Origin: Streptomyces soli
GTDB lineage: Bacteria; Actinomycetota; Actinomycetes; Streptomycetales; Streptomycetaceae
Assembly: GCF_003999195.1 (NCBI RefSeq)
Contig: NZ_RJVR01000317.1
Location: 16,967 to 80,966, forward strand
DNA: 64,000 nucleotides
Direction of reading: 5' to 3'
Position 1 is the first letter of the stretch, and each line of letters begins with the position of its first letter. The notes under the pieces are model-generated. The model ran no database searches. It was not told the origin of the DNA and worked only from the letters and a program-made list of their open reading frames with translations. The position numbers and the translations under genes were made by a program. Below, piece by piece: positions 7,459 to 15,261 of this stretch.

Positions 7459-8565
7459 TCAATCCCCTGGTGCCCGGCGGTCGGTGACGAGCCGCATGTC
7501 GTAGTCGGTGAGGAAGCGCTTGATGCCCTGCGCGTCCGTCAGGTCCACGCCCTCGGCGAGCAGCCGGGCCAGGACGCCCGTCCTGTGCGGTCCCTCGGCG
7601 CCCACGGCGGCCAGCGGTGCCTCCTCGATGGGCACCCGCAGGTCCACCAGGCGTACGACGATGTCCTCGTGCTCGCGCAGGAAGACCGTGCTGCCCGCGA
7701 TCGGGCTCTTCGGGTCGTCGACCGCGCTCTCGTCCTGGCGGGCCAGCAGCCGCGCCAGCGCCTGGCCGCAGCCCTCCTTCGTGGGGTAGAACAGCGCGTG
7801 CCGCCGCAGGTCCGGGGAGTGTCCGTCGGCGCGCGCCGCCACATGGTGCACGGCCGGCAGCGCGGCCCGGGTGAAGAACTCCCGGGCCGAGTGCGGGTCG
7901 CTCAGGTCCCGGTCCACCTCGAGGTACGGGTTGATGGCCTCCTCGACCGCCCGCACCTCGGGCTGCTCCGCGACGTGGCGCAGCGCCTTCACCAGCTCGC
8001 CGTGCACCTCGACGGCCCGTACGACCCGGTTGCCGTGCATGAAGAGCGAGGTCCGGCGCAGCGAGGTCGTGTCGTCCACCCGCGCCTGCGGCGAGCTGTA
8101 GCCGGCCAGGATCTCGGCGACCGCGGCCTCGCTGCCCGGCTTCACGGTGAAGGTGATCGCGTGCCGGACCATCCCGTCACCGATGCGCGGGGTGGTCTGC
8201 AGGGTGCCGCCGGCGCTGGTGCGCTCGGCGGTCTCGCGCAGCACGCCGAAGCGCAGGGACCGGGTGTCGCGTACGCAGCCGTGCAGCGGCTCGACCATCT
8301 CCAGGTGCGCCGGGCTGTCCACCCAGGCCAGGAAGGTCAGCGCGCTCTCCCACTCGCTCGTGATCAGCCACTGCGAGGGGTTCTCGATCGACTGGCACAG
8401 CTGGTCGCTGATGTGGCCCGGGACGGCCGCCACCCGCTGACACATCTGGTCGTACGCTTCGAGCAGACGCTGCTCGGCGCCGTCCTCGACCTCAAGCAGC
8501 AGTACGACGCGGGTACGGGAGCCGTCCAGCGCGGACTGCGAGACCTTTTCGACCGGCGGTGTCAT
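7459..8565 (-). CDS. SchA/CurD-like polyketide cluster protein
   Basis: The 368-residue protein shows two related halves of the dimeric alpha-beta barrel (antibiotic monooxygenase) type. The first is around VVLLLEVEDGAEQRLLEAYDQ and the second around RHAITFTVKPGSEAAVAEIL, followed by a C-terminal region with RHALFYPTKEG. It matches what I know as WhiE-ORFI/SchA/CurD, found at the head of spore-pigment operons. Its biochemical role is not established; a monooxygenase or cyclase-like role is inference. The ATG at 8565 is chosen because GAGGTGG precedes it; longer in-frame reading upstream covers the promoter repeats and is unlikely to be coding. Confidence 0.8.
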   Translation of the reverse strand: MTPPVEKVSQSALDGSRTRVVLLLEVEDGAEQRLLEAYDQMCQRVAAVPGHISDQLCQSIENPSQWLITSEWESALTFLAWVDSPAHLEMVEPLHGCVRDTRSLRFGVLRETAERTSAGGTLQTTPRIGDGMVRHAITFTVKPGSEAAVAEILAGYSSPQARVDDTTSLRRTSLFMHGNRVVRAVEVHGELVKALRHVAEQPEVRAVEEAINPYLEVDRDLSDPHSAREFFTRAALPAVHHVAARADGHSPDLRRHALFYPTKEGCGQALARLLARQDESAVDDPKSPIAGSTVFLREHEDIVVRLVDLRVPIEEAPLAAVGAEGPHRTGVLARLLAEGVDLTDAQGIKRFLTDYDMRLVTDRRAPGD

Positions 8566-8718
8566 GGTCCACCTCATCCTTCGTGCGGTCCTTCGTGCGG
8601 TCCTTCGTGAGGGTCCGTCGTCCACTGATCGTGGTTCGGTGAGCCGGATGGGGCGAGATATGTGATCCACTCGGGTGAATTGCGACAAATCCCTCCGTAA
8701 TCGGGCATTGAGCTACAT
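8566..8718. promoter_or_regulatory. Divergent PKS/hydroxylase promoter region with three 12-bp direct repeats
   Basis: This 153-bp gap separates the PKS operon (leftward) from the FAD hydroxylase (rightward). At 8577-8588, 8589-8600 and 8601-8612 the unit TCCTTCGTGCGG is repeated head to tail, the third copy with one change. The units lie 12-47 bp upstream of the SchA/CurD start, within or next to the expected promoter or leader. The spacing of just over one helical turn suggests a regulator array, but the factor is unknown. Confidence 0.5.
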
Positions 8719-10362
8719 ATGACCACACAGGCCGACGACCGCGTCCCGGTCCTCATCGTGGGCGGCTCCCTCGTCGGGCTCTCCGCCTCGCTCTTCCTCG
8801 CCCGCCTGGGCGTCCCGCATCTCGTCGTCGAGAAGCACCCCGGCACCTCCATCCACCCGCGCGGCCGGGGCAACAACCTCCGGACCATGGAGCTGTACCG
8901 GACGGCCGGCGCCGAGCCGCAGATCCGCGCGGCAGCCGCCGTCCTCGCCGGCAACCAGGGCATCCTGCAGGCTGCGTCGCTGGTCGACGCCGAGGCCGAA
9001 TGGCTCTTCAGGGAGATCGACGCGGGCGGCAAGCTGGCCCGGATCAGCCCCTCCGGGTGGTGTCTGTGCAGCCAGAACGACCTGGAGCCGGTTCTGCTGC
9101 GCTACGCACGGGAGTTGGGCGGGGACATCCGCTTCTCGACCGAGCTGCTGTCCTTCGAGCAGTCCGAGGACGGGACCGGCGTGACGGCGCAGTTGCTGGA
9201 CCGCGAGAGCGGCGAGCGGCGGCAGATCACGGCCGACTACCTGATCGCCGCGGACGGCCCGCGCAGCCCCGTCCGGGAGGCCCTCGGCATCGGCCAGACC
9301 GGGCGCGGCGAACTCTTCCACAACGTCAGCGTCACCTTCCGGGCGAAGCGGCTCGTGGACGCGGTCGGCGACCACCACTTCATCGCCTGCTACCTCACCA
9401 ACCCCGACGCGGACGGTGTCCTGCTGCCCGTCGACAACTTGGAGAACTGGGTCTTCCACGCCCCCTGGCACCCCGACCGGGGCGAGAGGCTCGAGGACTT
9501 CACAGACGACCGGTGCGCGCAGCACATCCGCGCCGCAGTCGGCCTGCCCGACCTGGAGATCGAGATCACCGGGAAGGCACCCTGGCACGCCGCCGAGCGC
9601 GTCGCCGACCGCTACGCCGTCGGGCGGGTGTTGCTCGCCGGTGACTCCGTGCACGAGATGTCCCCGACCGGCGCCTTCGGCTCCAACACCGGCATCCAGG
9701 ACGCCCACAACCTGGCCTGGAAGCTCGCCGCCGTGCTCGGCGGCTGGGCCGGGCCCGCGCTTTTGGACACGTACGAGCAGGAGCGCCGCCCCGTCGCCAT
9801 CGCCACCGGCGAACGCGCCTCCGCCCGCTCCGCCGAGCACAGCCACCCCGGCTACGCGGCCCCGGCCGGCGGCGGCCCCCAGAAGAACGTCATGGCCGTC
9901 GCCCTCGGCTACCGCTACCCCGACGGCGCCGTCGTCGGCGCCGACCCCGGCCTGCCCGTCGTCCCCGAGGCCTTCCGCCCCACCGGCGAGCCGGGCAGCC
10001 GCGCCCCGCACCTCTGGGTCACCGACGGGGGCGGCGTCCGCCGCTCCACCCTCGACCTGTACGAACGCTCCCCCGTCCTCCTCGTCGGCGACGGCGACCC
10101 CGGCGCCGCCTGGTGCGACGCCGCCCGCTCAGCCGCCGCCCGCCGCTACGTCCCCCTCGCCGTCCACCGCATCGGCTTCGGCCCCGACGCCGACCTGGTC
10201 CCCGAGCCCGACGCGGAGTGGGCCGCCCTTCACGGCATCACGGACAGCGGCGCGGTTCTGGTGCGCCCCGACGGCTTCGTCGCCTGGCGCGCCCCCGGGC
10301 TGCCGCCCGAGCCGGAGGCGTGGCTGGTGGATGTGCTGGGGGCCGTGCTGCGGCTGGGCTGA
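8719..10362 (+). CDS. FAD-dependent aromatic hydroxylase (WhiE-ORFVIII type)
   Basis: This 547-residue class A flavoprotein monooxygenase has an N-terminal dinucleotide motif VLIVGGSLVGL (about 11-21), the central DG motif AADGPRSPVR (about 176-185), and the GD motif LLAGDSVHEMSPTGAFG (about 305-321). A C-terminal thioredoxin-like extension is typical of phenol/polyketide hydroxylases. It uses NAD(P)H and oxygen to hydroxylate the aromatic scaffold. Being divergent from the PKS operon is the same arrangement as whiE-ORFVIII. The ATG at 8719 has only a weak upstream purine run (TTGAG). Confidence 0.9.
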   Translation: MTTQADDRVPVLIVGGSLVGLSASLFLARLGVPHLVVEKHPGTSIHPRGRGNNLRTMELYRTAGAEPQIRAAAAVLAGNQGILQAASLVDAEAEWLFREIDAGGKLARISPSGWCLCSQNDLEPVLLRYARELGGDIRFSTELLSFEQSEDGTGVTAQLLDRESGERRQITADYLIAADGPRSPVREALGIGQTGRGELFHNVSVTFRAKRLVDAVGDHHFIACYLTNPDADGVLLPVDNLENWVFHAPWHPDRGERLEDFTDDRCAQHIRAAVGLPDLEIEITGKAPWHAAERVADRYAVGRVLLAGDSVHEMSPTGAFGSNTGIQDAHNLAWKLAAVLGGWAGPALLDTYEQERRPVAIATGERASARSAEHSHPGYAAPAGGGPQKNVMAVALGYRYPDGAVVGADPGLPVVPEAFRPTGEPGSRAPHLWVTDGGGVRRSTLDLYERSPVLLVGDGDPGAAWCDAARSAAARRYVPLAVHRIGFGPDADLVPEPDAEWAALHGITDSGAVLVRPDGFVAWRAPGLPPEPEAWLVDVLGAVLRLG

Positions 10363-10484
10363 GCGGATGGGTGTCGCGCCGTTGCGCCTGCGGCGATCGC
10401 TTGTACGGCGGCGTGGGCGAGCGGCATGTGCGGGCACGTAGCGGCGGAGCCTGTGACATGGCTGTGAAGGCGCTGCGGTTAAGG

Positions 10485-10664
10485 TGGTCGGGCCGTGGTG
10501 CTCGGGAAGACCGGTGACAGACCCTCAGGGGTCCCAGCCCGGAGCGGCCCTCGCCACTGTGATCGGGAGCTCCGCCCCAACCGTACGTGCCACTGGCCGC
10601 CGCAAGGTGGCTGGGAAGGCAGGGGCGGCGCGCTTACACCCGTAAGCCAGGAGACCGGCCACGG
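10485..10664 (+). promoter_or_regulatory. Cobalamin riboswitch
   Basis: The 346-bp gap before the Ni/Co permease holds the conserved cobalamin aptamer blocks in order: ACCGGTGACAGACC (P3 side), CGCCACTGTGA, GCCACTGG, GCTGGGAAGGC, and the B12-box-like AAGCCAGGAGACCGGCC at 10644-10660. The strand and position fit control of the downstream transporter. The family is known to repress cobalt uptake and B12 genes when adenosylcobalamin binds. No clear T-rich terminator follows, so control may act at ribosome access near 10680-10709. The boundaries are approximate. Confidence 0.88.
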
Positions 10665-10708
10665 CATCTCACGAGCAATTCCACGAGGTGCTGGAGCGTG
10701 ATCGACGA

Positions 10709-11806
10709 ATGACTGCTGCGTCCGATTTCTGCTGGCGACGCCAGGACTCCCTTCGAACGGCCGGACTGCTGGCGGTAATAGCCGCCATGCACGTCGTCGC
10801 CTTCGGCGTGCTCTTCCTGCTGGTCGTCCCCCACCGTTACACCGTCGGCACCCAGGTCTACGGCGTCGGCCTGGGCATCACCGCCTACACCCTGGGCATG
10901 CGGCACGCCTTCGACGCCGACCACATCGCCGCCATCGACAACACCACCCGCAAGCTCATGGCCGACGGCAAACGGCCCGTCTCGGTGGGCTTCTGGTTCG
11001 CCCTCGGGCACTCCAGCGTGGTAGTCGTCCTCGCCGCTCTCATCGCCGGTGGCACCCGGCTCGCCGGGCGGATCATGAACGAGGGCTCCCGCACGCATGA
11101 AGTGCTGGGCGTCATGGGGACGACCATCTCCGGGCTGTTTCTCTACCTCATCGCCGCGCTCAATCTGGTGGCCCTCGTCGGCATCATGCGGGTCTACCGG
11201 GTCATGCGCGCCGGTTCGTTCGACGAGGCCGAGCTCGAGGCGCACCTCGACTCACGCGGCTTCATGAACCGCCTGCTCGGCCGCTTCACCCGCTCCATCA
11301 CCCGCCCCGGGCAGATGTTCCCGCTCGGCTTCCTCTTCGGCCTCGGCTTCGACACCGCCACCGAAGTCACCCTCATGGTCATGGCCGGCAGCGGCGCCGC
11401 GGCCGGGCTGCCCTGGTACGCCGTGCTGTGCCTGCCGTTGCTCTTCGCCGCCGGGATGAGCCTCTTCGACACGCTCGACGGCACGTTCATGAACTTCGCC
11501 TACCAGTGGGCCTTCTCCAACCCCGTGCGGAAGGTCTTCTACAACCTCACCATCACCGGGCTGTCGATCGCCGTCGCGCTTCTGATCGGCACGATCGAAC
11601 TCGTGGGCGTCCTCCACCAGAAGCTCGACCTTTCCGACCCCTTCACCGGGTGGATCGCCACCATCGACCTCGGCAACGTCGGCTTCCTCATCGTCGCCCT
11701 CTTCGTCGTCGTCTGGGCCGCCGCCCTCCTCTACTGGCGCGCCGCCCGCGTAGAAGAACGCTGGGCCGCCACGGCCCGCTCCGCGGACGGCACCGCCCAG
11801 CCTTGA
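10709..11806 (+). CDS. HoxN/NixA-family nickel/cobalt transporter
   Basis: The 365-residue integral membrane permease carries the NiCoT signature RHAFDADHIAAIDN (about residues 66-79) in its second helix, and a second family motif, LGFDTATEVTL. About eight hydrophobic helices are visible. The cobalamin riboswitch directly upstream argues for Co2+ import for B12 rather than nickel. The ATG at 10709 is preceded by GGAG at 12 nt; a GTG at 10688 in the same frame is a possible alternative. It sits apart from its neighbours and has its own control. Confidence 0.88.
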   Translation: MTAASDFCWRRQDSLRTAGLLAVIAAMHVVAFGVLFLLVVPHRYTVGTQVYGVGLGITAYTLGMRHAFDADHIAAIDNTTRKLMADGKRPVSVGFWFALGHSSVVVVLAALIAGGTRLAGRIMNEGSRTHEVLGVMGTTISGLFLYLIAALNLVALVGIMRVYRVMRAGSFDEAELEAHLDSRGFMNRLLGRFTRSITRPGQMFPLGFLFGLGFDTATEVTLMVMAGSGAAAGLPWYAVLCLPLLFAAGMSLFDTLDGTFMNFAYQWAFSNPVRKVFYNLTITGLSIAVALLIGTIELVGVLHQKLDLSDPFTGWIATIDLGNVGFLIVALFVVVWAAALLYWRAARVEERWAATARSADGTAQP

Positions 11807-11816
11807 TCCCGCCGGC

Positions 11817-11838
11817 GGGTTGATTCCCCCACCCCGCC
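11817..11838. repeat. Short GC-rich repeat copy after the transporter gene
   Basis: GGGTTGATTCCCCCACCCCG and its flank are the reverse complement of 3413-3432 inside the accDA linker. It lies just after the permease stop. The rest of the gap to 11974 is GC-rich and shows no gene. Confidence 0.5.
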
Positions 11839-11974
11839 CACGGGCGCGCAGCCGCCGACGGACCGCCACCACCGACCCGGCAGGCGCGGCGGCGCCCCCG
11901 GCACGGCGGACGGAGTCCGGCGCAGCGGCTCGAAGCCCGCAAGTCCCCTGGGGCCGAGCGGTGCGAGAGGCGCG

Positions 11975-12967
11975 TCAGAGCTCGGGGCGCAGGACGACCT
12001 TGCCCAAGGTGCGGCGGGACTCGAGGGCGGCGTGGGCGGCGGCGGCCTGGGCGAGGGGGAAGGGGTGGAGGGCGGGGATGAGGCGGCGGGCGGCGGCTTC
12101 GGTGAGGGCGGCGGATTCGAGGGCGCGGAGGCCGTCGGGGCCGGCGGCGCGGAGCATGGAGGGGCCGAGGAGGACGGCGGAGGTGATGCGGCGGGCGGCG
12201 AGGTCGCCCGCGGCCAACTGGAGGGGGCCGCCGGAGGCCCAGCCGTACACGAGGTGGCGGCCGCTGGGGCCGAGGAGGTCGACCGCACCCCGCGCGGGGT
12301 CGCTGCCGACGCCGTCGAAGACGACCGTGGCGGGGCGCCCGGCGAGGGCGGCGCGGGCGAGGTCGGTCCAGCCGGGGGCGGTGTAGTCGACGGCGGCGTC
12401 AGCGCCGAGGGCCAGTACGCGCTCGGTCTTGGCCGGACCCCCGGCGAGGCCGACGACAGTGGCGCCGGCGTTGCGCGCCGCCTGGACGAGCAGGCTGCCG
12501 ATGCCGCCGGCGGCGGCGGTGACGAGGGCGACGTCGTCCGGGCCGAGCCCGGACTGGCGGAGGATGCCCATGGTCGTACGGCCGGTGCCGATCATGGCGA
12601 CGGCCTCGGCGAAGTCCAGGCCGTCCGGGAGGACGTGCAGCCGATCGGTGTCGGTGACGGCCAGCTCGGCGTAGCCGCCCGGCACCATGCCGAGGTGCGC
12701 GACGACGCGCCGGCCGAGCCATTCGGGGCCGATGCCGGGGCCGAGGGCGTCCACGGTCCCGGCTACTTCGCGGCCCGGGATGGTCGGCAGCTCGGGCAGG
12801 GCGTACGGGCCTTTGGGGTCCCCGGCGCGGATCGCGGTGTCGATGACGTGGACGCCGGACGCCGCGACCGCGATCCGGACCTGGCCGGGACCCGGCTCGG
12901 GGTCGTCGGCCTTCTCGTAGCGGAGGTTCTCGGCCGGTCCGAAGGAGTACAGGCGGATGGCGTGCAC
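11975..12967 (-). CDS. Zinc-independent NADPH:quinone oxidoreductase / enoyl reductase-like MDR protein
   Basis: This 330-residue medium-chain dehydrogenase/reductase has an N-terminal GroES-like domain (IPGREVAGTVDALGPG) and a C-terminal Rossmann domain with VTAAAGGIGSLLVQAARNAGATVVGLAGG. It lacks the zinc ligands of alcohol dehydrogenases, which places it with QOR-type enzymes reducing quinones or enones with NADPH. The GTG at 12967 follows AAGGAGT. It is a single gene, and its substrate cannot be told. Confidence 0.8.
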   Translation of the reverse strand: MHAIRLYSFGPAENLRYEKADDPEPGPGQVRIAVAASGVHVIDTAIRAGDPKGPYALPELPTIPGREVAGTVDALGPGIGPEWLGRRVVAHLGMVPGGYAELAVTDTDRLHVLPDGLDFAEAVAMIGTGRTTMGILRQSGLGPDDVALVTAAAGGIGSLLVQAARNAGATVVGLAGGPAKTERVLALGADAAVDYTAPGWTDLARAALAGRPATVVFDGVGSDPARGAVDLLGPSGRHLVYGWASGGPLQLAAGDLAARRITSAVLLGPSMLRAAGPDGLRALESAALTEAAARRLIPALHPFPLAQAAAAHAALESRRTLGKVVLRPEL

Positions 12968-13037
12968 AGCGGGACTCCTTGAGGGGTGAGCGGCAGCGCG
13001 TACGCGCACAAGCCTCCGACCTCAACCGGACTTGAGG

Positions 13038-13532
13038 TCAAGTCCGCGGGTACCGCGCCAGCAGATCCCAGATCACCGGATTCTGGTCGAGCCGGTCGTG
13101 CATGTCCGTCAGGTCCGCCACCAGGTCCTGCAAGAAATCGCGGGCCTCACGCCGCAGTTCGGCGTGGTTGAAGGCAAGCGGCGGATCGTCCGGCGCCCAG
13201 TCGGCCACGACGTCCACCCAGCCGAAGCGGCGCTCGAAGCGCAGCCGGTCCGTGGACTCGGTGAAGTCCAGCTCGGCGTACTGCGGGCGGGCGGCCCGGC
13301 TGCCCAAGGGGTCGCGGTCGAGTTGCTCGACGATATCGCACAGGGCCCAGGCGAAGTCGAGGACCGGCACCCATCCCCAGGCTGTGGACAACTCACGGTC
13401 AGCCTTCACGTCCGCGAGGTAGACGTCGCCGCAGAAGAGGTCGTGGCGCAGCGCGTGCACGTCCGCGGTGCGGTAGTCCGTCTGCGGTGGGTCCGGGAAG
13501 CGGCGGGACAGTGAGTAGCCGATATCGATCAC
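13038..13532 (-). CDS. Conserved hypothetical protein, 164 aa
   Basis: I do not recognise a named family. The product is soluble and acidic, with no signal or membrane segment. It is rich in aromatic residues and Asp (YRTADVHALRHDLFCGDVYLAD, partly shown), and the pattern suggests a single alpha/beta domain. The GTG start at 13532 overlaps the stop of the upstream acetyltransferase gene as GTGA, so the two are probably cotranscribed and translationally coupled. A shared role is only an inference from that coupling. Confidence 0.6.
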   Translation of the reverse strand: MIDIGYSLSRRFPDPPQTDYRTADVHALRHDLFCGDVYLADVKADRELSTAWGWVPVLDFAWALCDIVEQLDRDPLGSRAARPQYAELDFTESTDRLRFERRFGWVDVVADWAPDDPPLAFNHAELRREARDFLQDLVADLTDMHDRLDQNPVIWDLLARYPRT

Positions 13533-14056
13533 GGGGACGATGGTGGCAGGTCCTTGTGGAGGACGACGCAGGGGCGCCCCAGCTGCCGGTCCTCGCGGCG
13601 GTCGATGGCCCGGTAGCCGAGCGCCGTCCAGAAGAGCAGCGCCCCGGGGTTGTTCTCCAGCACCGCGAGGCGTACGCCGTCGCGGCCGGCGCCCCGCAGG
13701 CGGTCCTCGACGAGGGCGGCGAGTTCGCGGCCGTATCCGGCCCGGTGGTGCTGGCTGTGCACCATCAGCAGGCCGATCCACGGGTACGTGTCGAGCGGGT
13801 CGGGGTGCTCGGCCAGCGTGACGGCGAGGCCGACCAGCCCGTTGCCGGCGCGGGCGAGGAGCACCTCCGACGCGGGATGGACCAGCTCGGCGTTGATGCT
13901 GGAGGACACCTGCTCCGGGCGGACGTCCTCCGGGTCCGGGAAGTCGCCGCTGAGGCGGTGGAAGGCGGCGTTGGAGGCGTACAGGTCGGTCAGCTCGGCC
14001 AGCAGGCCGGCGGGGAGGGAGCCGTCGACGGGCTCGAGCGGTTCGAGCAGCAGCAT
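13529..14056 (-). CDS. GNAT-family N-acetyltransferase
   Basis: The 175-residue protein shows the GNAT core: IGLLMVHSQHHRAGYGRELAALVEDRLRG supplies the acetyl-CoA loop (HRAGYG), followed by VRLAVLENNPGALLFWTALGYRAIDRR, the classical beta5-alpha4 signature. It probably acetylates an amine on a small molecule or protein; the substrate is unknown. The ATG at 14056 is used; a GTG nine bases upstream is also possible. It is followed by the overlapping 164-aa gene. Confidence 0.8.
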   Translation of the reverse strand: MLLLEPLEPVDGSLPAGLLAELTDLYASNAAFHRLSGDFPDPEDVRPEQVSSSINAELVHPASEVLLARAGNGLVGLAVTLAEHPDPLDTYPWIGLLMVHSQHHRAGYGRELAALVEDRLRGAGRDGVRLAVLENNPGALLFWTALGYRAIDRREDRQLGRPCVVLHKDLPPSSP

Positions 14057-14107
14057 GCCCCGCACGATAGTGCCGTGCGGGGCATGAAGGCTCGGCCGTG
14101 GCCGCGA

Positions 14108-14683
14108 CTAGAGGTTGACGCCGAAGTCGGTCGCGATGCCGACCAGGCCGGAGGCGTAGCCCTGGCCCACGGCGCGGAACTTCCACTCCGCGCCGTTGCG
14201 GTAGAGCTCGCCGAAGACCATGGCGGTCTCGGTGGCGGCGTCCTCGCTGAGGTCGTAGCGGGCGATCTCGGCGCCGCCGGCCTGGTTGACGATGCGGATG
14301 TAAGCGTTCCGCACCTGGCCGAAGTTCTGGCTGCGGGTCTCGGCGTCGTAGATGGAGACCGGGAAGACGATCTTGTCGACGTCGGCGGGGAGCCCCGCCA
14401 GGTTGACGTTGATGGCCTCGTCGTCGCCCGCGCCCTCGCCGGAGCGGTTGTCGCCGGTGTGGACGATGCTCTGGTCCGGGGACGTCTTGTTGTTGAAGAA
14501 GACGAAGTGGCCGTCCGAGTAGACCTTGCCCCCCGCGTTGACCGCGATGGCGCTCGCGTCCAGGTCGAATTCGGTGCCCGTGGTGGTACGGGCGTCCCAG
14601 CCGAGGCCGACCGTGACGGCCGTCAGGCCCGGGGCTTCCTTGGTGAGCGAGACGTTGCCGCCCTTGGACAGGCTTACAGCCAT
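14108..14683 (-). CDS. TerD-family stress protein
   Basis: The 191-residue product has the normal TerD length. It begins with MAVSLSKGGNVSLTKEAPGL and contains the calcium-binding signatures DARTTTGTEFDLDAS and NRSGEGAGDDEAINVNL, in which Asp/Glu side chains bind Ca2+. TerD proteins occur in many Streptomyces copies and are linked to tellurite/oxidative stress and, in S. coelicolor, to differentiation. The start at 14683 follows GGAGGGG. It is a single gene. Confidence 0.93.
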   Translation of the reverse strand: MAVSLSKGGNVSLTKEAPGLTAVTVGLGWDARTTTGTEFDLDASAIAVNAGGKVYSDGHFVFFNNKTSPDQSIVHTGDNRSGEGAGDDEAINVNLAGLPADVDKIVFPVSIYDAETRSQNFGQVRNAYIRIVNQAGGAEIARYDLSEDAATETAMVFGELYRNGAEWKFRAVGQGYASGLVGIATDFGVNL

Positions 14684-14824
14684 GGGGTCCCCTCCGTGAT
14701 GTCGGTTGTTGCTGCCGACGACGCTACCTTCAAGGGTCACAACGCGGTCAGGGGACCGCATGGTTCCGTTACCCGGCCAAAAAGCGTGTGACGGACAGGG
14801 GTGGAACACGGGATCATGGGACAC

Positions 14825-15253
14825 ATGTCCGGGCCCATTCTCATCCGCGGTTCGGTCTCCATCCCGGAGGCCGAGCTCATGTGGCGTTTCTCCCGCTCCT
14901 CCGGGCCCGGTGGCCAGCACGTCAACACCAGCGACAGCCAGGTCGAGCTGCGCTTCGACCTGGCGAACACGGAATCCCTCCCGCCGGTGTGGAAGGAGCG
15001 TGCGCTCGAACGGCTCGCCTCCCGCCTCACCGGCGGCGTCCTTTCCGTACGCGCCTCCGAGCACCGCTCCCAGTGGCGCAACCGCGAGACCGCCGCCGCC
15101 CGCCTCTCCTCCCTTCTCGCGGAGGCCACCGCGCCCCCGCCGAAGGCGCGCCGCGCGACCCGCGTCCCCCGCGGCATCAACGAGCGGCGCCTGCAGCACA
15201 AGAAGCACCGCGCGGAGACCAAGCGCGGCCGTACCGGCAAGGATTGGGGCTGA
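14825..15253 (+). CDS. arfB: Alternative ribosome-rescue factor, peptidyl-tRNA hydrolase (ArfB/YaeJ type)
   Basis: The 142-residue protein contains the release-factor catalytic signature RSSGPGGQHVNTSDSQVELRFD, whose GGQ loop hydrolyses peptidyl-tRNA in stalled ribosomes. It also has the short basic C-terminal tail (KKHRAETKRGRTGKDWG) that enters the empty mRNA channel. Without a stop-codon-recognition domain it is ArfB-like, not a normal release factor. Start alternatives are the ATG at 14816 or 14825; 14825 gives the family-like N-terminus. The PLP enzyme gene follows after 8 bp, so they may form an operon. Confidence 0.88.
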   Translation: MSGPILIRGSVSIPEAELMWRFSRSSGPGGQHVNTSDSQVELRFDLANTESLPPVWKERALERLASRLTGGVLSVRASEHRSQWRNRETAAARLSSLLAEATAPPPKARRATRVPRGINERRLQHKKHRAETKRGRTGKDWG

Positions 15254-15261
15254 GCGCGGGA

